IMG/VR virus record: IMGVR_UViG_3300025872_000296
Coordinates: 1-24,451 of that record
From: a virus
Direction: 5' to 3' (one strand)
DNA: 24,451 nt
In this document: piece after piece, positions 15,524 to 23,345 of the stretch
Numbering within the stretch: position 1 is the stretch's first letter
Layout: every line of letters starts with the position of its first letter
Position numbers and translations under genes: made by a program
The notes under the pieces: model-generated
What the model was told of the DNA's origin: nothing
Database searches by the model: none
The model's input: the letters and a program-made list of their open reading frames with translations, nothing else

Positions 15524-16093
15524 ATGGAAATTGCAAAATCTGTTGACATTGTTTCTAGCGACTTGATTTGCCGCTCGCAGTACGGAGAAGGCTTGGTTGC
15601 GATGGGCAAATACTTTGTCGAGTGTTTTGACAAAGATGGCAATCTAAAGTGGGCTGACGAAGCTCCTAATCTTGTTGTAAACGTTGGCCTGCAATACATG
15701 GCCGGAACGTCTTTAGACGGTGCAACTACAAGGATCACCGCTTGGTATGTTGGCCTGATTACGGGTCCAGGCAGCGGTACAACGTTTGCAGCGGGCGATA
15801 CGCTTGCTTCTCATGCAGGATGGACTGAGAGCACTGCTTACTCAGGCACTCGACCGGCGGCAACGTTTGCAGCGGCAACAACCGCTAATCCCTCTGTTGT
15901 TACAAACTCTGCAAGCAAAGCATCGTTTAGCATCAACGCAACCGCAACCATTGCCGGCGCATTTTTATGTAGCGTGGCTTCTGGTACGTCTGGCACATTA
16001 TTTTCTGCTGCTGACTTTACCGGCGGTGATCGCTCCGTAGCAAACGGCGATACTTTGCAAGTAACTTACACATTCAGCTTAGCGGCGGCATAA
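15524..16093 (+). CDS. Virion-associated/fibre protein of unknown function (189 aa)
   Basis: AAGGA at 15513-15517 supports ATG 15524. The N-terminal part contains MGKYFVECFDKDGNLKWAD and NLVVNVGLQYMAG, a combination seen in small tail-associated proteins encoded beside fibre genes in many phages, followed by an Ala/Thr/Ser-rich strand region (TFAAATTANPSVVTNSASK) and VTYTFSLAAA at the end. There is no signal peptide or TM segment. Role unknown; likely virion surface, from composition and neighbours. An internal Met at residue 27 is an alternative start but lacks a better ribosome site. Confidence 0.6.
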   Translation: MEIAKSVDIVSSDLICRSQYGEGLVAMGKYFVECFDKDGNLKWADEAPNLVVNVGLQYMAGTSLDGATTRITAWYVGLITGPGSGTTFAAGDTLASHAGWTESTAYSGTRPAATFAAATTANPSVVTNSASKASFSINATATIAGAFLCSVASGTSGTLFSAADFTGGDRSVANGDTLQVTYTFSLAAA

Positions 16094-16094
16094 G

Positions 16095-16442
16095 ATGGCT
16101 TTCGTTCTTGCTGATCGAGTCCAAGAAACGACCGCAACAACCGGCACAGGGACAATTACCCTTGCCGGTGCTGCCACAGGTTTTCAATCGTTTTCTGTGA
16201 TTGGTAACGGTAATACGACTTTTTACACCATTGCAGATCAATCTGGGTCGAATTGGGAAGTCGGCATAGGAACGTACACATCAGCCGGGACAACGCTAAG
16301 CCGCAATACGGTGCTTTCGTCCAGCAACTCAGGAAGTTTAGTCAATTTTGGCGCTGGCACGAAAAATGTGTTCGTGACTTATCCGGCAGGAAAAGCGGTT
16401 TATGGTGTGAATGGCGTTACTGCCGCAATGATTTGGGGATAA
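16095..16442 (+). CDS. Small fibre-cluster protein, common phage beta-sandwich-type (115 aa)
   Basis: 115 residues, starting 1 base after the previous stop. It shows the recognisable pattern LADRVQETTATTGTGTITLA, FSVIGNGNTTFYTIADQSG, WEVGIGTYTSAGTTLSR and KNVFVTYPAGKAVY. Versions of this protein are widespread beside tail fibre genes in phages of Proteobacteria and other hosts. The function is not known to me; it is usually annotated as a tail or virion protein. Thr/Gly-rich with no TM segment. Confidence 0.65.
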   Translation: MAFVLADRVQETTATTGTGTITLAGAATGFQSFSVIGNGNTTFYTIADQSGSNWEVGIGTYTSAGTTLSRNTVLSSSNSGSLVNFGAGTKNVFVTYPAGKAVYGVNGVTAAMIWG

Positions 16443-16444
16443 AC

Positions 16445-16816
16445 ATGGCTGCGCCTAATTTGCTCTCACCAACAACTATCACGGGTAAAACCGTGACGGT
16501 TAATTTGACAACCACCAGCGCGACATCTGTGCTAAGCAATGCCGCAAGCTCTGGTAAAGCATTAAAGGTTAATTCGCTTTACGTTGCAAATACAACTGCA
16601 ACGGTGGCGAACATCACAATCAATCAGTATTCGGCAGCGGCGTTGGGCGGAACGGCGTTCCCGATTGCGTCAACAATTGCTGTTCCAGGCAACGCTACGT
16701 TAGTAGTGATTGACAAAGACGCTTACGTATATCTGGAAGAAAACACGAGCTTAGGAGCGACTGCTGGAACTTCTAGCGCGTTACAGATTGTTTGTTCTTA
16801 CGAAGATATTTCTTAG
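16445..16816 (+). CDS. Small fibre-cluster protein (123 aa)
   Basis: I choose ATG 16445, 2 bases after the upstream stop; the frame is open farther upstream but that part is out of frame with the real upstream gene. The product begins [16 protein letters not shown], then [20 protein letters not shown] and [16 protein letters not shown], with late strands [13 protein letters not shown]. Short beta-rich proteins with this start often follow the 115-residue type in phages, so the two may act together on the virion surface. Role not known. Confidence 0.65.
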   Translation: MAAPNLLSPTTITGKTVTVNLTTTSATSVLSNAASSGKALKVNSLYVANTTATVANITINQYSAAALGGTAFPIASTIAVPGNATLVVIDKDAYVYLEENTSLGATAGTSSALQIVCSYEDIS

Positions 16817-16824
16817 GAGCTGAC

Positions 16825-18771
16825 ATGCCCAGAGGTAACGGCGGGGTTATAGGCCCGGCAAATATTCCGACTACATCTGTAGCAAAAGGCGTGTGGTCAT
16901 TGATGGAACAGATGATTGCTAAAAGTCAGGGCATTTGGCCTTTTGCTAGTTTAACCATCGTCCAAACCTTTACAGCTACGTCTACTTGGACATGCCCTAC
17001 TGGGGTGACTGAGGTTGAGTATTTGGTAGTGGCTGGTGGTGGGGGTGGTGGGCTTAATAATGGCGGGGGTGGTGGCGCAGGTGGTTATAGAACTGGAACA
17101 GGATTCGCCGTAACCGCCGGAACTGATTACACAATTACTGTAGGTGCTGGTGGCACAAATATAAACCCACCGACAAACGGTGACCCTTCGTCTTTTAGCA
17201 CCATTACATCAGCAGGAGGAGGAAAAGGATTTGGCTATGGATTTAATGGAGCTTCAGGGGGGTCCGGCGGTGGCGGTGGTCCTGGTGCTAACGGTGGTTC
17301 AGGAAATACTCCCGCTTCATCTTCGCCTCCTGATTCAAATGCCGTTCAAGGATATGCTGGAGGCAATGGAGGGCCAACTTCCGCACCTTATGCAGCAGGT
17401 GGAGGTGGCGGGGCAGGAGGCGCAGGACAAACCGCACCATCAGCAAGTATTGCCGGCAACGGAGGTAATGGTATTTTAGGCCCATCTTTTGCAAGTTCTT
17501 ATGGTGGTGCTGGCCCTGGGGGTTCTCCGTCAACTGGTTATTTTTCTGGCGGCGGCGGCGGGTCGGTTAATCCTGGAACAGGAGGGGCAGGGGGTTATGG
17601 TGGTGGTGGAACAGGTAATCTCTATCCAACCGCTGGAACTCCTGGTGGCACAAATACAGGCGGCGGTGGTGGTGGTGGTGTTTTTATTTCACCTAATGCA
17701 GGTGGCAACGGCGGCTCCGGCATAGTAATCCTCAAGTACACCGTACCAAGCCAAACCGTATTTACGTTCAAAGGCACTACTACTTGGAAATGTCCGACAG
17801 GTGTTACCAGTGTTGACTATCTTGTGGTTGGTGGTGGTGGGGGTGGTGGTAAAAACTGCACTGGAGGTGACAGAAGTGGGGGCGGTGGTGGTGGTGGCTA
17901 TAGAATTGCTTCAGGTGTTTCAGTAACCGCTGGGGCTGATTACACAATTATTGTAGGCGGCGGTGGTGCGGGCGCAACTTTATCAGGTGGTGGGGGATCA
18001 ACGGCAAATAATGGAACTAGAGGTGGAAATTCTTCTATATCAGGCACTGGTTTTAGTAATGACCCAGCTATTTCAAACGCATCCGGTACAGCATCGTCTA
18101 TATCAGGGACAACTCTAACCGTAGGCGGTACAGTAACCAATACGTTTTATGCCGGTATGGCTTTGTCAGGTACTGGTGTTACTACTGGAACAATTATTAC
18201 TGCTTACGGGACAGGAACGGGCGGGGCTGGAACTTACACAGTAAATGTAAGCCAAACAGTTTCAAGTACAACAATTACAGGATCATTGTCTGGTGTTAAT
18301 GCGTTTGGAGGAGGTGGTGGTGCTTCCTGCTCTGGGAACGCATCATCTACAAACGGAAGTTCAGGAGCATCCGGTGGTGGATCTGAAGGCCCATCAGGAG
18401 GCGGTGGTTCTGGTATTTATCCTGGCTCATCTTTTATTTCTGCAACAAGGCAAGGATACGATGGTGGCTCCTCCAATGCTTATAGCGGAGCTGGTGGTGG
18501 TGGTTCAGGTGGCGCTGGAGCTGCAAATTCTGGAAGTGTTGGTGGTAACGGAGGTTTGGGAACAACATCATCTATAACAGGAACGGCAGTTGATCGTGGA
18601 GGTGGTGGAGCAGGCGGCGGGACAACTAACGGAACAGCAACAGGCGGAGGTGGGTCTGGAAGTGATGGCACTGCAAACACTGGAGGCGGAGGTTCTGGAA
18701 GAGCAGGCCCAGTTATGAATAATGGATTTACCGGCGGCTCCGGTATCGTAATCATAAAAATTAATCAATAA
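16825..18771 (+). CDS. Large glycine-rich adhesin/tail fibre protein with two tandem modules
   Basis: 648 residues; I start at ATG 16825 with TAGGAG upstream, although the frame is open further upstream. The N-terminal 45 residues include a helical segment ([18 protein letters not shown]). Module 1 (about 46-306) starts [20 protein letters not shown] and ends [14 protein letters not shown]. Module 2 (about 311-648) starts [20 protein letters not shown] and ends [12 protein letters not shown]. Between start and end are runs of 3 to 8 glycines, as in the polyglycine-II Gly-rich adhesins known from Salmonella phage S16 gp38. Module 2 carries an inserted domain at about 415-492. Likely receptor-binding; adhesin call by analogy. 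Confidence 0.75.
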   Translation: MPRGNGGVIGPANIPTTSVAKGVWSLMEQMIAKSQGIWPFASLTIVQTFTATSTWTCPTGVTEVEYLVVAGGGGGGLNNGGGGGAGGYRTGTGFAVTAGTDYTITVGAGGTNINPPTNGDPSSFSTITSAGGGKGFGYGFNGASGGSGGGGGPGANGGSGNTPASSSPPDSNAVQGYAGGNGGPTSAPYAAGGGGGAGGAGQTAPSASIAGNGGNGILGPSFASSYGGAGPGGSPSTGYFSGGGGGSVNPGTGGAGGYGGGGTGNLYPTAGTPGGTNTGGGGGGGVFISPNAGGNGGSGIVILKYTVPSQTVFTFKGTTTWKCPTGVTSVDYLVVGGGGGGGKNCTGGDRSGGGGGGGYRIASGVSVTAGADYTIIVGGGGAGATLSGGGGSTANNGTRGGNSSISGTGFSNDPAISNASGTASSISGTTLTVGGTVTNTFYAGMALSGTGVTTGTIITAYGTGTGGAGTYTVNVSQTVSSTTITGSLSGVNAFGGGGGASCSGNASSTNGSSGASGGGSEGPSGGGGSGIYPGSSFISATRQGYDGGSSNAYSGAGGGGSGGAGAANSGSVGGNGGLGTTSSITGTAVDRGGGGAGGGTTNGTATGGGGSGSDGTANTGGGGSGRAGPVMNNGFTGGSGIVIIKINQ

Positions 18772-18779
18772 GAGGGTCT

Positions 18780-19034
18780 ATGACAACAAAGGTATTTAGG
18801 TTTCTGGGGATTGACACAGCAATGCACCTACTTCGTCCAGGTGCAAAGTGGGAAATATCAAACAACGTCTTTACGAGATGGGATGATCCACGGCCATGCC
18901 CCTCCATAGAAGAAGTTTATTGGGTGATGGACAAAATCAAAGAGTTTGAGGAAATGATTCCTACGATTTGGCTACCAGAGCAGTTAGAGGAAATGGGCAT
19001 CAGGCAAAAGGAAATCGAAGATGCAATTGCATAA
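18780..19034 (+). CDS. Conserved-looking small phage protein of unknown function (84 aa)
   Basis: AAGAGGG upstream of the ATG. The product is an 84-residue mixed helical protein: VFRFLGIDTAMHLLRPGAKW, FTRWDDPRPCPSIEE, VYWVMDKIKEFEE, then a Glu-rich C-terminus. Small proteins with the 'HLLRPGAxW....FTRWDDPRPCPS' signature are found near fibre genes in aquatic phages, but I know no function. The stop overlaps the start of the oxygenase gene by 14 bases, indicating coupling, so the product may work with it. Confidence 0.65.
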   Translation: MTTKVFRFLGIDTAMHLLRPGAKWEISNNVFTRWDDPRPCPSIEEVYWVMDKIKEFEEMIPTIWLPEQLEEMGIRQKEIEDAIA

Positions 19035-19623
19035 TCTGTTTCCAATCCCTGTAGGTTTTGCAGAGCTTGGTAGACCTCTGAGCGATGAAGAGTTGTTCTT
19101 CATCCGTGAACTGCCAACAAGACCTAACATGGGCAACACCACAAGCACAAACAACTTTGTTCTGCGTGACCCTGCGCTAACAAGCCTTCGTTCGTTTATA
19201 GAAGATAGCGTCTCGGATTACTTTAAGGGCACAGTCAATCCCAAACACAACGTATCCCTACGCATCACACAAAGCTGGTGTAATTACAGCGAGCCTGGGC
19301 AATACCATCATAAACATGCTCATCCTAATAGTTACATCTCTGGCGTGTTCTACATTCAGACGAACCCTAACGACAAGATTTACTTCTACAAAGACGGCTG
19401 GCAGCAGATCAAGTTTCCGCCTGAGCAGTGGAACCCGTACAACTCAGAGTCTTGGTGGTTTGAGGCTTATGCAGGCAGGCTGATTCTGTTTCCTTCATCG
19501 CTAACCCATATGGTTCCGACTATTGAAGGCGATGACACAAGAATCTCACTATCGTTCAATACCTTCCCTGTCGGTGTTGTCGGGGAGGAAATGGACTTAA
19601 CTGGATTAAAGCTGGAGGCGTAA
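19021..19623 (+). CDS. 2OG-Fe(II) oxygenase-like protein (TIGR02466-type)
   Basis: 200 residues. The metal/cosubstrate pattern of the double-stranded beta-helix oxygenases is visible: HHKHAHPNSYISGVFYI (H96, H97, H99, H101) with H163 (LTHMVP) as the distal ligand and R174 (TRISLSFN) as the likely 2-oxoglutarate binder. The start LFPIPVGFAEL and the 'S.r.t.sWcNys.PG.yHhkHaHpNs..SGvfYi' block match the TIGR02466 family of phage and bacterial oxygenases. Its targets are not known; hydroxylation of a protein or nucleotide is the general reaction. It lies between fibre genes and could modify fibre residues (inference). Confidence 0.75.
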   Translation: MQLHNLFPIPVGFAELGRPLSDEELFFIRELPTRPNMGNTTSTNNFVLRDPALTSLRSFIEDSVSDYFKGTVNPKHNVSLRITQSWCNYSEPGQYHHKHAHPNSYISGVFYIQTNPNDKIYFYKDGWQQIKFPPEQWNPYNSESWWFEAYAGRLILFPSSLTHMVPTIEGDDTRISLSFNTFPVGVVGEEMDLTGLKLEA

Positions 19624-19979
19624 TGGCACATTTCGCAAAGATCGATGAAAACAACATCGTTACTCAGGTGGTAGTTGTCGATAACAAAGACACCTCTGAC
19701 GCTTCCGGTGTTGAGAAAGAGCATATCGGCGCGGCGCATCTTGAGAAGATCCTCGGCGGTACTTGGAAGCAGACAAGCTACAACCGCAACATCAGGAAAA
19801 ACTACGCAGGGATTGGCTACACCTACCGCGAAGACATAGACGCTTTTGTACCGCCTAAGCCCTTTGCTAGCTGGTTACTCAACGCTAATGCACAATGGGA
19901 GGCTCCAGTAGCAATGCCTTCCGATGGCAAAATGTACAGTTGGGATGAAGCAACGATTTCTTGGCAAGCGCAAGAATAA
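19623..19979 (+). CDS. Small conserved phage protein (118 aa), fibre region
   Basis: ATG 19623 overlaps the previous stop by 1 base (TAATG). The product starts MAHFAKIDENNIVTQVVVVD, then GGTWKQTSYNRNIRKNYAG, IGYTYREDIDAFVPPKPFAS and WLLNANAQWEAP, ending MYSWDEATISWQ. This short protein, with its 'NIRKNYAGIGYTY' and 'PKP..SW.L....W..P' motifs, is typical of cyanophage and other aquatic phages, near fibre genes. It may assist fibre folding or decorate it; function unproven. Confidence 0.7.
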   Translation: MAHFAKIDENNIVTQVVVVDNKDTSDASGVEKEHIGAAHLEKILGGTWKQTSYNRNIRKNYAGIGYTYREDIDAFVPPKPFASWLLNANAQWEAPVAMPSDGKMYSWDEATISWQAQE

Positions 19980-19988
19980 GGCGACAAT

Positions 19989-21896
19989 GTGTACGGGATC
20001 AACTCTTTTGCTTCTGCGCCGTTCTCGGATACCGGAAGCCCGGTTATACCGAGCAATAATAACGTCATCGCGGAAAATGCAACTGGGTCTGATGCTTTAT
20101 CTAGCTTAGGAAATTTTCAAGCCGCAGCTAGCGAAAGCGCTAACGCGACAGACACACTTGCAAGCTCAAGTGTTTTACAAGCATCTGTTTCTGAGTCTGC
20201 GTCGGTATCTGATGCAAACGTCGGCACTGACTTTTCTGTTTCCTATTTAGTTGTTGGTGGCGGCGGCGGGGCAGGAAGTGGCTCCGGTGGCGGTGGCGGT
20301 GCTGGTGGTGTTGTCGAGGCTATCAATAGCGTCATTTGCGACTTAAACACTTCTTACACCATTGCAGTCGGTACTGGTGGTGCTGGTCAGAATTACAATT
20401 CTGTTCCTGGTAGCTCAGCTCAGAATGGCAATCAGTCGCAATTTGCTTCTGTTATCGGCTACGGCGGTGGTTACGGTGGTGGTTTTGGTCAAAGCTCACC
20501 ATCATTTGCTAATGGTGGCACTGGTGCAAGCGGCGGTGGCGGCAATGGCTTCTCTGGTGCTGGCGGTGGCGCTACGCAAGGAAATCCTGGAGGTGCAGGC
20601 GGCGGAACCGGTGTCGGCAGAGGCGGTGGTGGTGGTGGCGCGGGTGGTGCGGGCGCTTCTGCTGCGAGCCCAGCAACTACTGGCGGTAATGGTGGTATCG
20701 GCGTTCAATCTGCAATTACGGGTTCTTACTACGGCGGTGGCGGTGGAGGTGCGTCTAGCGTTGCTGGCGTAGGTGGTCTTGGCGGTGGTGGTAATGGCCG
20801 AGGAACCGCACAAAGCCCAACGGATGGATCGCCAAACACTGGTGGCGGCGGTGGTGGCGACAGCGGGACAAATAACGGTCGATCCGGCGGTTCTGGCGTT
20901 GTTGTTTTACGAGTCAAAGATGCTTATATCGCTACTTTTACAGGCGTAACCTCATCGCTTGTTTCGTCGGGTGGTTTCAATACTTACACGATCACGAGCG
21001 GTAGCGGAACCGTTACGTTTGCAGAAAGTGGATTCCAGGCTGCGGTTGGTGAGAGCGCAAATGCTTCTGATAGCACTAGTAGCGATCAAGTAAAAGCCGG
21101 TTTTGAAGATGAAAGCGCGACAGCTACAGATTCAATTGCTTCTGTTCAAAACTTATTAGCTACAGTCAGCGAGAGCGCGTCAGCAACGGATGTTGTCGCT
21201 CCCACGCTGGATACTATTAATTCAGTTGCAGAATCAGCAACTATTACCGATCAAAATGCTGGTGGCGCAGACTATCAATCGAATGTAAACGAAAGCGCTA
21301 CAGGCTCGGATGCTATCAATAGCGAGCAAGTAAAGGTCGGAGCAATAGCCGAGGCTTCTACCGTAAGCGACAGCTTAGACTCACTGCAAACACTTGCAGC
21401 AAATACATCTGAATCAGCTACGCTTGAAGATCTAACGAGCGCCACAAGCAATCTAGAGGCTAGCGTAAGTGACTCAGCAGTTATCGCAGACGCAACTGGT
21501 CTGGATGATAAGGTTGATGAATCAGCAACGGCTAGCGATAGTGTTGCGGCGGTACAGAGTTATTCAAGTGAGGTTAGCGAATCGGCTAATGCGACAGATG
21601 CCGTTTCATCGGGCAGCGTCATACAAGCAAGCGTCGCGGAAAATGCAAGCGCTAGCGATGCTACAGATAGATCCATTCTGTATCTTGCACAAATTGCAGA
21701 AGCTGCAAGCGGTCAAGACGTAACAAGTTCAGAGAAGGTTATTCTTGCAAGCGTTTCTGAGTCTTGTACCATTAGCGATCAGACCATTACAGTATGCGCG
21801 TTTGATACGGTCACCATAGAATCCTGTACGATCATTTCGTCAGCAATTAGTGACGGCGTAACACCGTCTCAAAGTTTCTTACTGTTCTTCACATAG
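19989..21896 (+). CDS. Glycine-rich fibre protein with 20-residue ESA-type repeats
   Basis: 635 residues. I take GTG 19989 (frame MYGINSFASAPFSD), with AAGG at 19977-19980; an overlapping ATG at 19987 is in another frame and gives no long product. Residues about 28-81 hold three copies and about 351-599 thirteen copies of a repeat of 20 residues with consensus like ESAxAxD. Between them (about 81-310) is a Gly-rich module starting [11 protein letters not shown] and ending GGSGVVVLRV, like the modules of the 648-residue protein. Hydrophobic at the extreme C-terminus (SFLLFFT). Probably a long structural fibre; no enzyme motifs. Confidence 0.7.
   Translation: MYGINSFASAPFSDTGSPVIPSNNNVIAENATGSDALSSLGNFQAAASESANATDTLASSSVLQASVSESASVSDANVGTDFSVSYLVVGGGGGAGSGSGGGGGAGGVVEAINSVICDLNTSYTIAVGTGGAGQNYNSVPGSSAQNGNQSQFASVIGYGGGYGGGFGQSSPSFANGGTGASGGGGNGFSGAGGGATQGNPGGAGGGTGVGRGGGGGGAGGAGASAASPATTGGNGGIGVQSAITGSYYGGGGGGASSVAGVGGLGGGGNGRGTAQSPTDGSPNTGGGGGGDSGTNNGRSGGSGVVVLRVKDAYIATFTGVTSSLVSSGGFNTYTITSGSGTVTFAESGFQAAVGESANASDSTSSDQVKAGFEDESATATDSIASVQNLLATVSESASATDVVAPTLDTINSVAESATITDQNAGGADYQSNVNESATGSDAINSEQVKVGAIAEASTVSDSLDSLQTLAANTSESATLEDLTSATSNLEASVSDSAVIADATGLDDKVDESATASDSVAAVQSYSSEVSESANATDAVSSGSVIQASVAENASASDATDRSILYLAQIAEAASGQDVTSSEKVILASVSESCTISDQTITVCAFDTVTIESCTIISSAISDGVTPSQSFLLFFT
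20070..20228 (+). repeat. ESA-type 20-residue repeats, first block (three copies)
   Basis: Three units at residues about 28-81 (ENATGSD, ESANATD, ESASVSD) with a 20-residue period. They belong to the same family as the later block; the Gly-rich module separates them. Confidence 0.85.
21040..21785 (+). repeat. ESA-type 20-residue repeats, second block (thirteen copies)
   Basis: Thirteen units, for example ESATATD, ESASATD, ESATITD, ESATGSD, ESANATD, ESCTISD. Spacing from E to E is 20 residues (60 bases) except one 16-residue unit. The DNA of the units is diverged. Confidence 0.85.
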
Positions 21897-21903
21897 GTTT
21901 GAT

Positions 21904-22137
21904 ATGGACTCTCAAACGCTTCTAAATATTCTTTTTGGGGCTGTTTCAGCAATGTTCGGCTGGATTTTTCGCATCATCTGGGAAGCCGTGAAAGAAATGC
22001 AGCGAGATCTCAGAGACCTAGAAAAAGATTTACCGCACAGTTATGCGTTGAAAAAAGATTACGAAGCGGACATGCACGAAATCAAAGTCATGCTTGGTAA
22101 GATCTTTGACAAGCTAGACCATAAGCAAGACAAATGA
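21904..22137 (+). CDS. Small one-TM coiled-coil protein of the lysis cassette
   Basis: 77 residues. An N-terminal hydrophobic segment (LLNILFGAVSAMFGWIF, about 6-22) is followed by a charged coiled coil (VKEMQRDLRDLEKDLP) and a Lys/Asp-rich end (DYEADMHEIKVMLGKIFDK). It sits at the front of the lysis block, overlapping the next gene by 4 bases (ATGA). The layout is like an inner-membrane spanin (Rz-like, N-in) or a holin accessory. No matching lipoprotein partner is seen. Confidence 0.6.
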   Translation: MDSQTLLNILFGAVSAMFGWIFRIIWEAVKEMQRDLRDLEKDLPHSYALKKDYEADMHEIKVMLGKIFDKLDHKQDK

Positions 22138-22403
22138 ATTGGTCAGACGTTCTTAAGGCTGTCATTCCTGTAATCGTTGCTTCGCTTGCTTGGTTGCTGG
22201 GTCAGGTTGCAGACTTCTCGACACGGCTGACGAAGATAGAAGGTTCCATGCCGGCGCTAATCACAAAGGAAGGTGTGCCGACTGACAGCCCGATCAGCGC
22301 AGAGAAACGGGCGATGCAAAAAGAGCAGCTAATGCAGCATATCAACGAGCTGCAAGTAAAAGTTAGGCTTTTAGAAGAGCGCGAGAGGTTAACCAAGAAA
22401 TGA
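22134..22403 (+). CDS. One-TM coiled-coil protein of the lysis cassette
   Basis: 89 residues: TM segment at about 9-27 (AVIPVIVASLAWLLGQVA), then a polar linker and a C-terminal helix (KEQLMQHINELQVKVRLLEE). It overlaps neighbours by 4 bases on both sides. As with the previous gene, an i-spanin or holin/antiholin accessory role is plausible from topology; no family is recognised with confidence. Confidence 0.6.
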   Translation: MNWSDVLKAVIPVIVASLAWLLGQVADFSTRLTKIEGSMPALITKEGVPTDSPISAEKRAMQKEQLMQHINELQVKVRLLEERERLTKK

Positions 22404-22882
22404 TGACTTTGCTTTCGTCGCTTCTTTCCTTCCTGGCCGGAGGCGTTCCCAGGTTGCTTGACATTTGGCAAGACTCAAAAGACAAAGCGCACGAACTACA
22501 GCTTGCTCAAATGCAAATTGAGCGCGAGTTGGAACTTGCAAAAGAAGGCTTTGCAGCTCAACAGCGGGTCGAGGAGATACGAACAGAGCAAGTTCAGATA
22601 CAGGCGCAAGCAGACGAGATGAAAGCGCTCTACGCGCACGATATAGCCCTTGGCGACGGTGTTTCGCAGTGGGTAAAGAATCTTCGAGCTCTTGTCAGGC
22701 CAGTAATCACTTATGGCATGTTTGCGTTACTTGTATTTGTTGACGTTGCTGGCTTTTGGTACGCTTGGACAATGAACGTACCCTTTGATCAAATGCTTAA
22801 TCAGCTTTGGGATGATGAGACTCAGCAGATCTGGGCCGCAATCATTGCATTCCATTTTGGAAGCCGAGCATTTGCAAAGTGA
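22400..22882 (+). CDS. Holin, GTA_holin_3TM-like
   Basis: 160 residues starting ATGATG at 22400; the second ATG is an alternative. N-terminal hydrophobic segment (LLSSLLSFLAGGVPRLL), a long coiled coil (about 25-80), then TM segments with RPVITYGMFALLVFVDVAGF and the end IWAAIIAFHFGSRAFAK. The 'RPvity....l.......W......w..ii.fhFGsR..' ending matches the GTA holin (3TM) family. It forms membrane lesions that release the endolysin to the wall. The endolysin gene's likely TTG start lies 11 bases before this stop, within the gene. Confidence 0.75.
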   Translation: MMTLLSSLLSFLAGGVPRLLDIWQDSKDKAHELQLAQMQIERELELAKEGFAAQQRVEEIRTEQVQIQAQADEMKALYAHDIALGDGVSQWVKNLRALVRPVITYGMFALLVFVDVAGFWYAWTMNVPFDQMLNQLWDDETQQIWAAIIAFHFGSRAFAK

Positions 22883-23345
22883 GTCTCTTGAGATGCTCAA
22901 GCATCACGAGGGCGTAAGGCTTAGACCTTACCGCTGTCCCGCGAGACTGTGGACAATCGGCGTAGGCCACGTTATCGACCCATCACACATAAGGGTAAAG
23001 TTTGAAGAGAGACTCTCTTTACCGATCCCGAGCGGATGGGATCGAACGCTCACGATGGCAGAAGTCGATGAGATTCTTTCGGCTGATCTACAGACATTTG
23101 AGGCTGGCGTACGCCGATTATGTCCTGCTGGCCTTACTCCTAATCGCGCTGATGCACTCACCAGCTTTGGGTTCAATGTTGGATTAGGAAATCTTCAAAG
23201 ATCGACGATCCGAATGCGGCATAACCGAGGTGACTATGCTGGAGCCGCGCAAGCCTTCATGCTGTGGATAAAAGCTGCTGGCAAAGAGTTACCAGGATTG
23301 GTAAAGCGTAGGCGCGATGAGTCTATGCTTTATTTAGCCGGATAA
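22872..23345 (+). CDS. Endolysin, GH24 lysozyme (T4-like/P21-like)
   Basis: The catalytic pattern E-x8-C-x5-T of phage GH24 lysozymes is seen: HEGVRLRPYRCPARLWTIG, with E13, C22 and T28 when starting at TTG 22872, giving 157 residues. The TTG has GGAAG 9 bases upstream, within the holin gene. ATG 22893 is an alternative but leaves almost no N-terminus before the catalytic Glu. GFNVGLGNLQRSTIRMRHNR and KELPGLVKRRRDESMLYLAG are the usual later GH24 blocks. No signal peptide or SAR segment, so release depends on the holin. It cleaves the peptidoglycan glycan strand. The stop overlaps the converging minus-strand gene by 23 bases. Confidence 0.85.
   Translation: MQSESLEMLKHHEGVRLRPYRCPARLWTIGVGHVIDPSHIRVKFEERLSLPIPSGWDRTLTMAEVDEILSADLQTFEAGVRRLCPAGLTPNRADALTSFGFNVGLGNLQRSTIRMRHNRGDYAGAAQAFMLWIKAAGKELPGLVKRRRDESMLYLAG

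Noticed and set aside
17030-18770. Microsatellite or tandem DNA repeat
   Set aside because: Glycine runs give GGT/GGC-rich DNA, but the units vary in sequence and length; it is a coding composition effect.
19987-20109. ORF starting at ATG 19987
   Set aside because: It overlaps the GTG start in another frame and gives a short Leu/Arg-rich product with no family or conservation signal.
20362-20772. Long Val/Leu-rich ORF inside the Gly-rich module
   Set aside because: It is the +1 reading of GGN-rich codons of the adhesin; similar shadows exist on the other strand and in the 16825-18771 gene.
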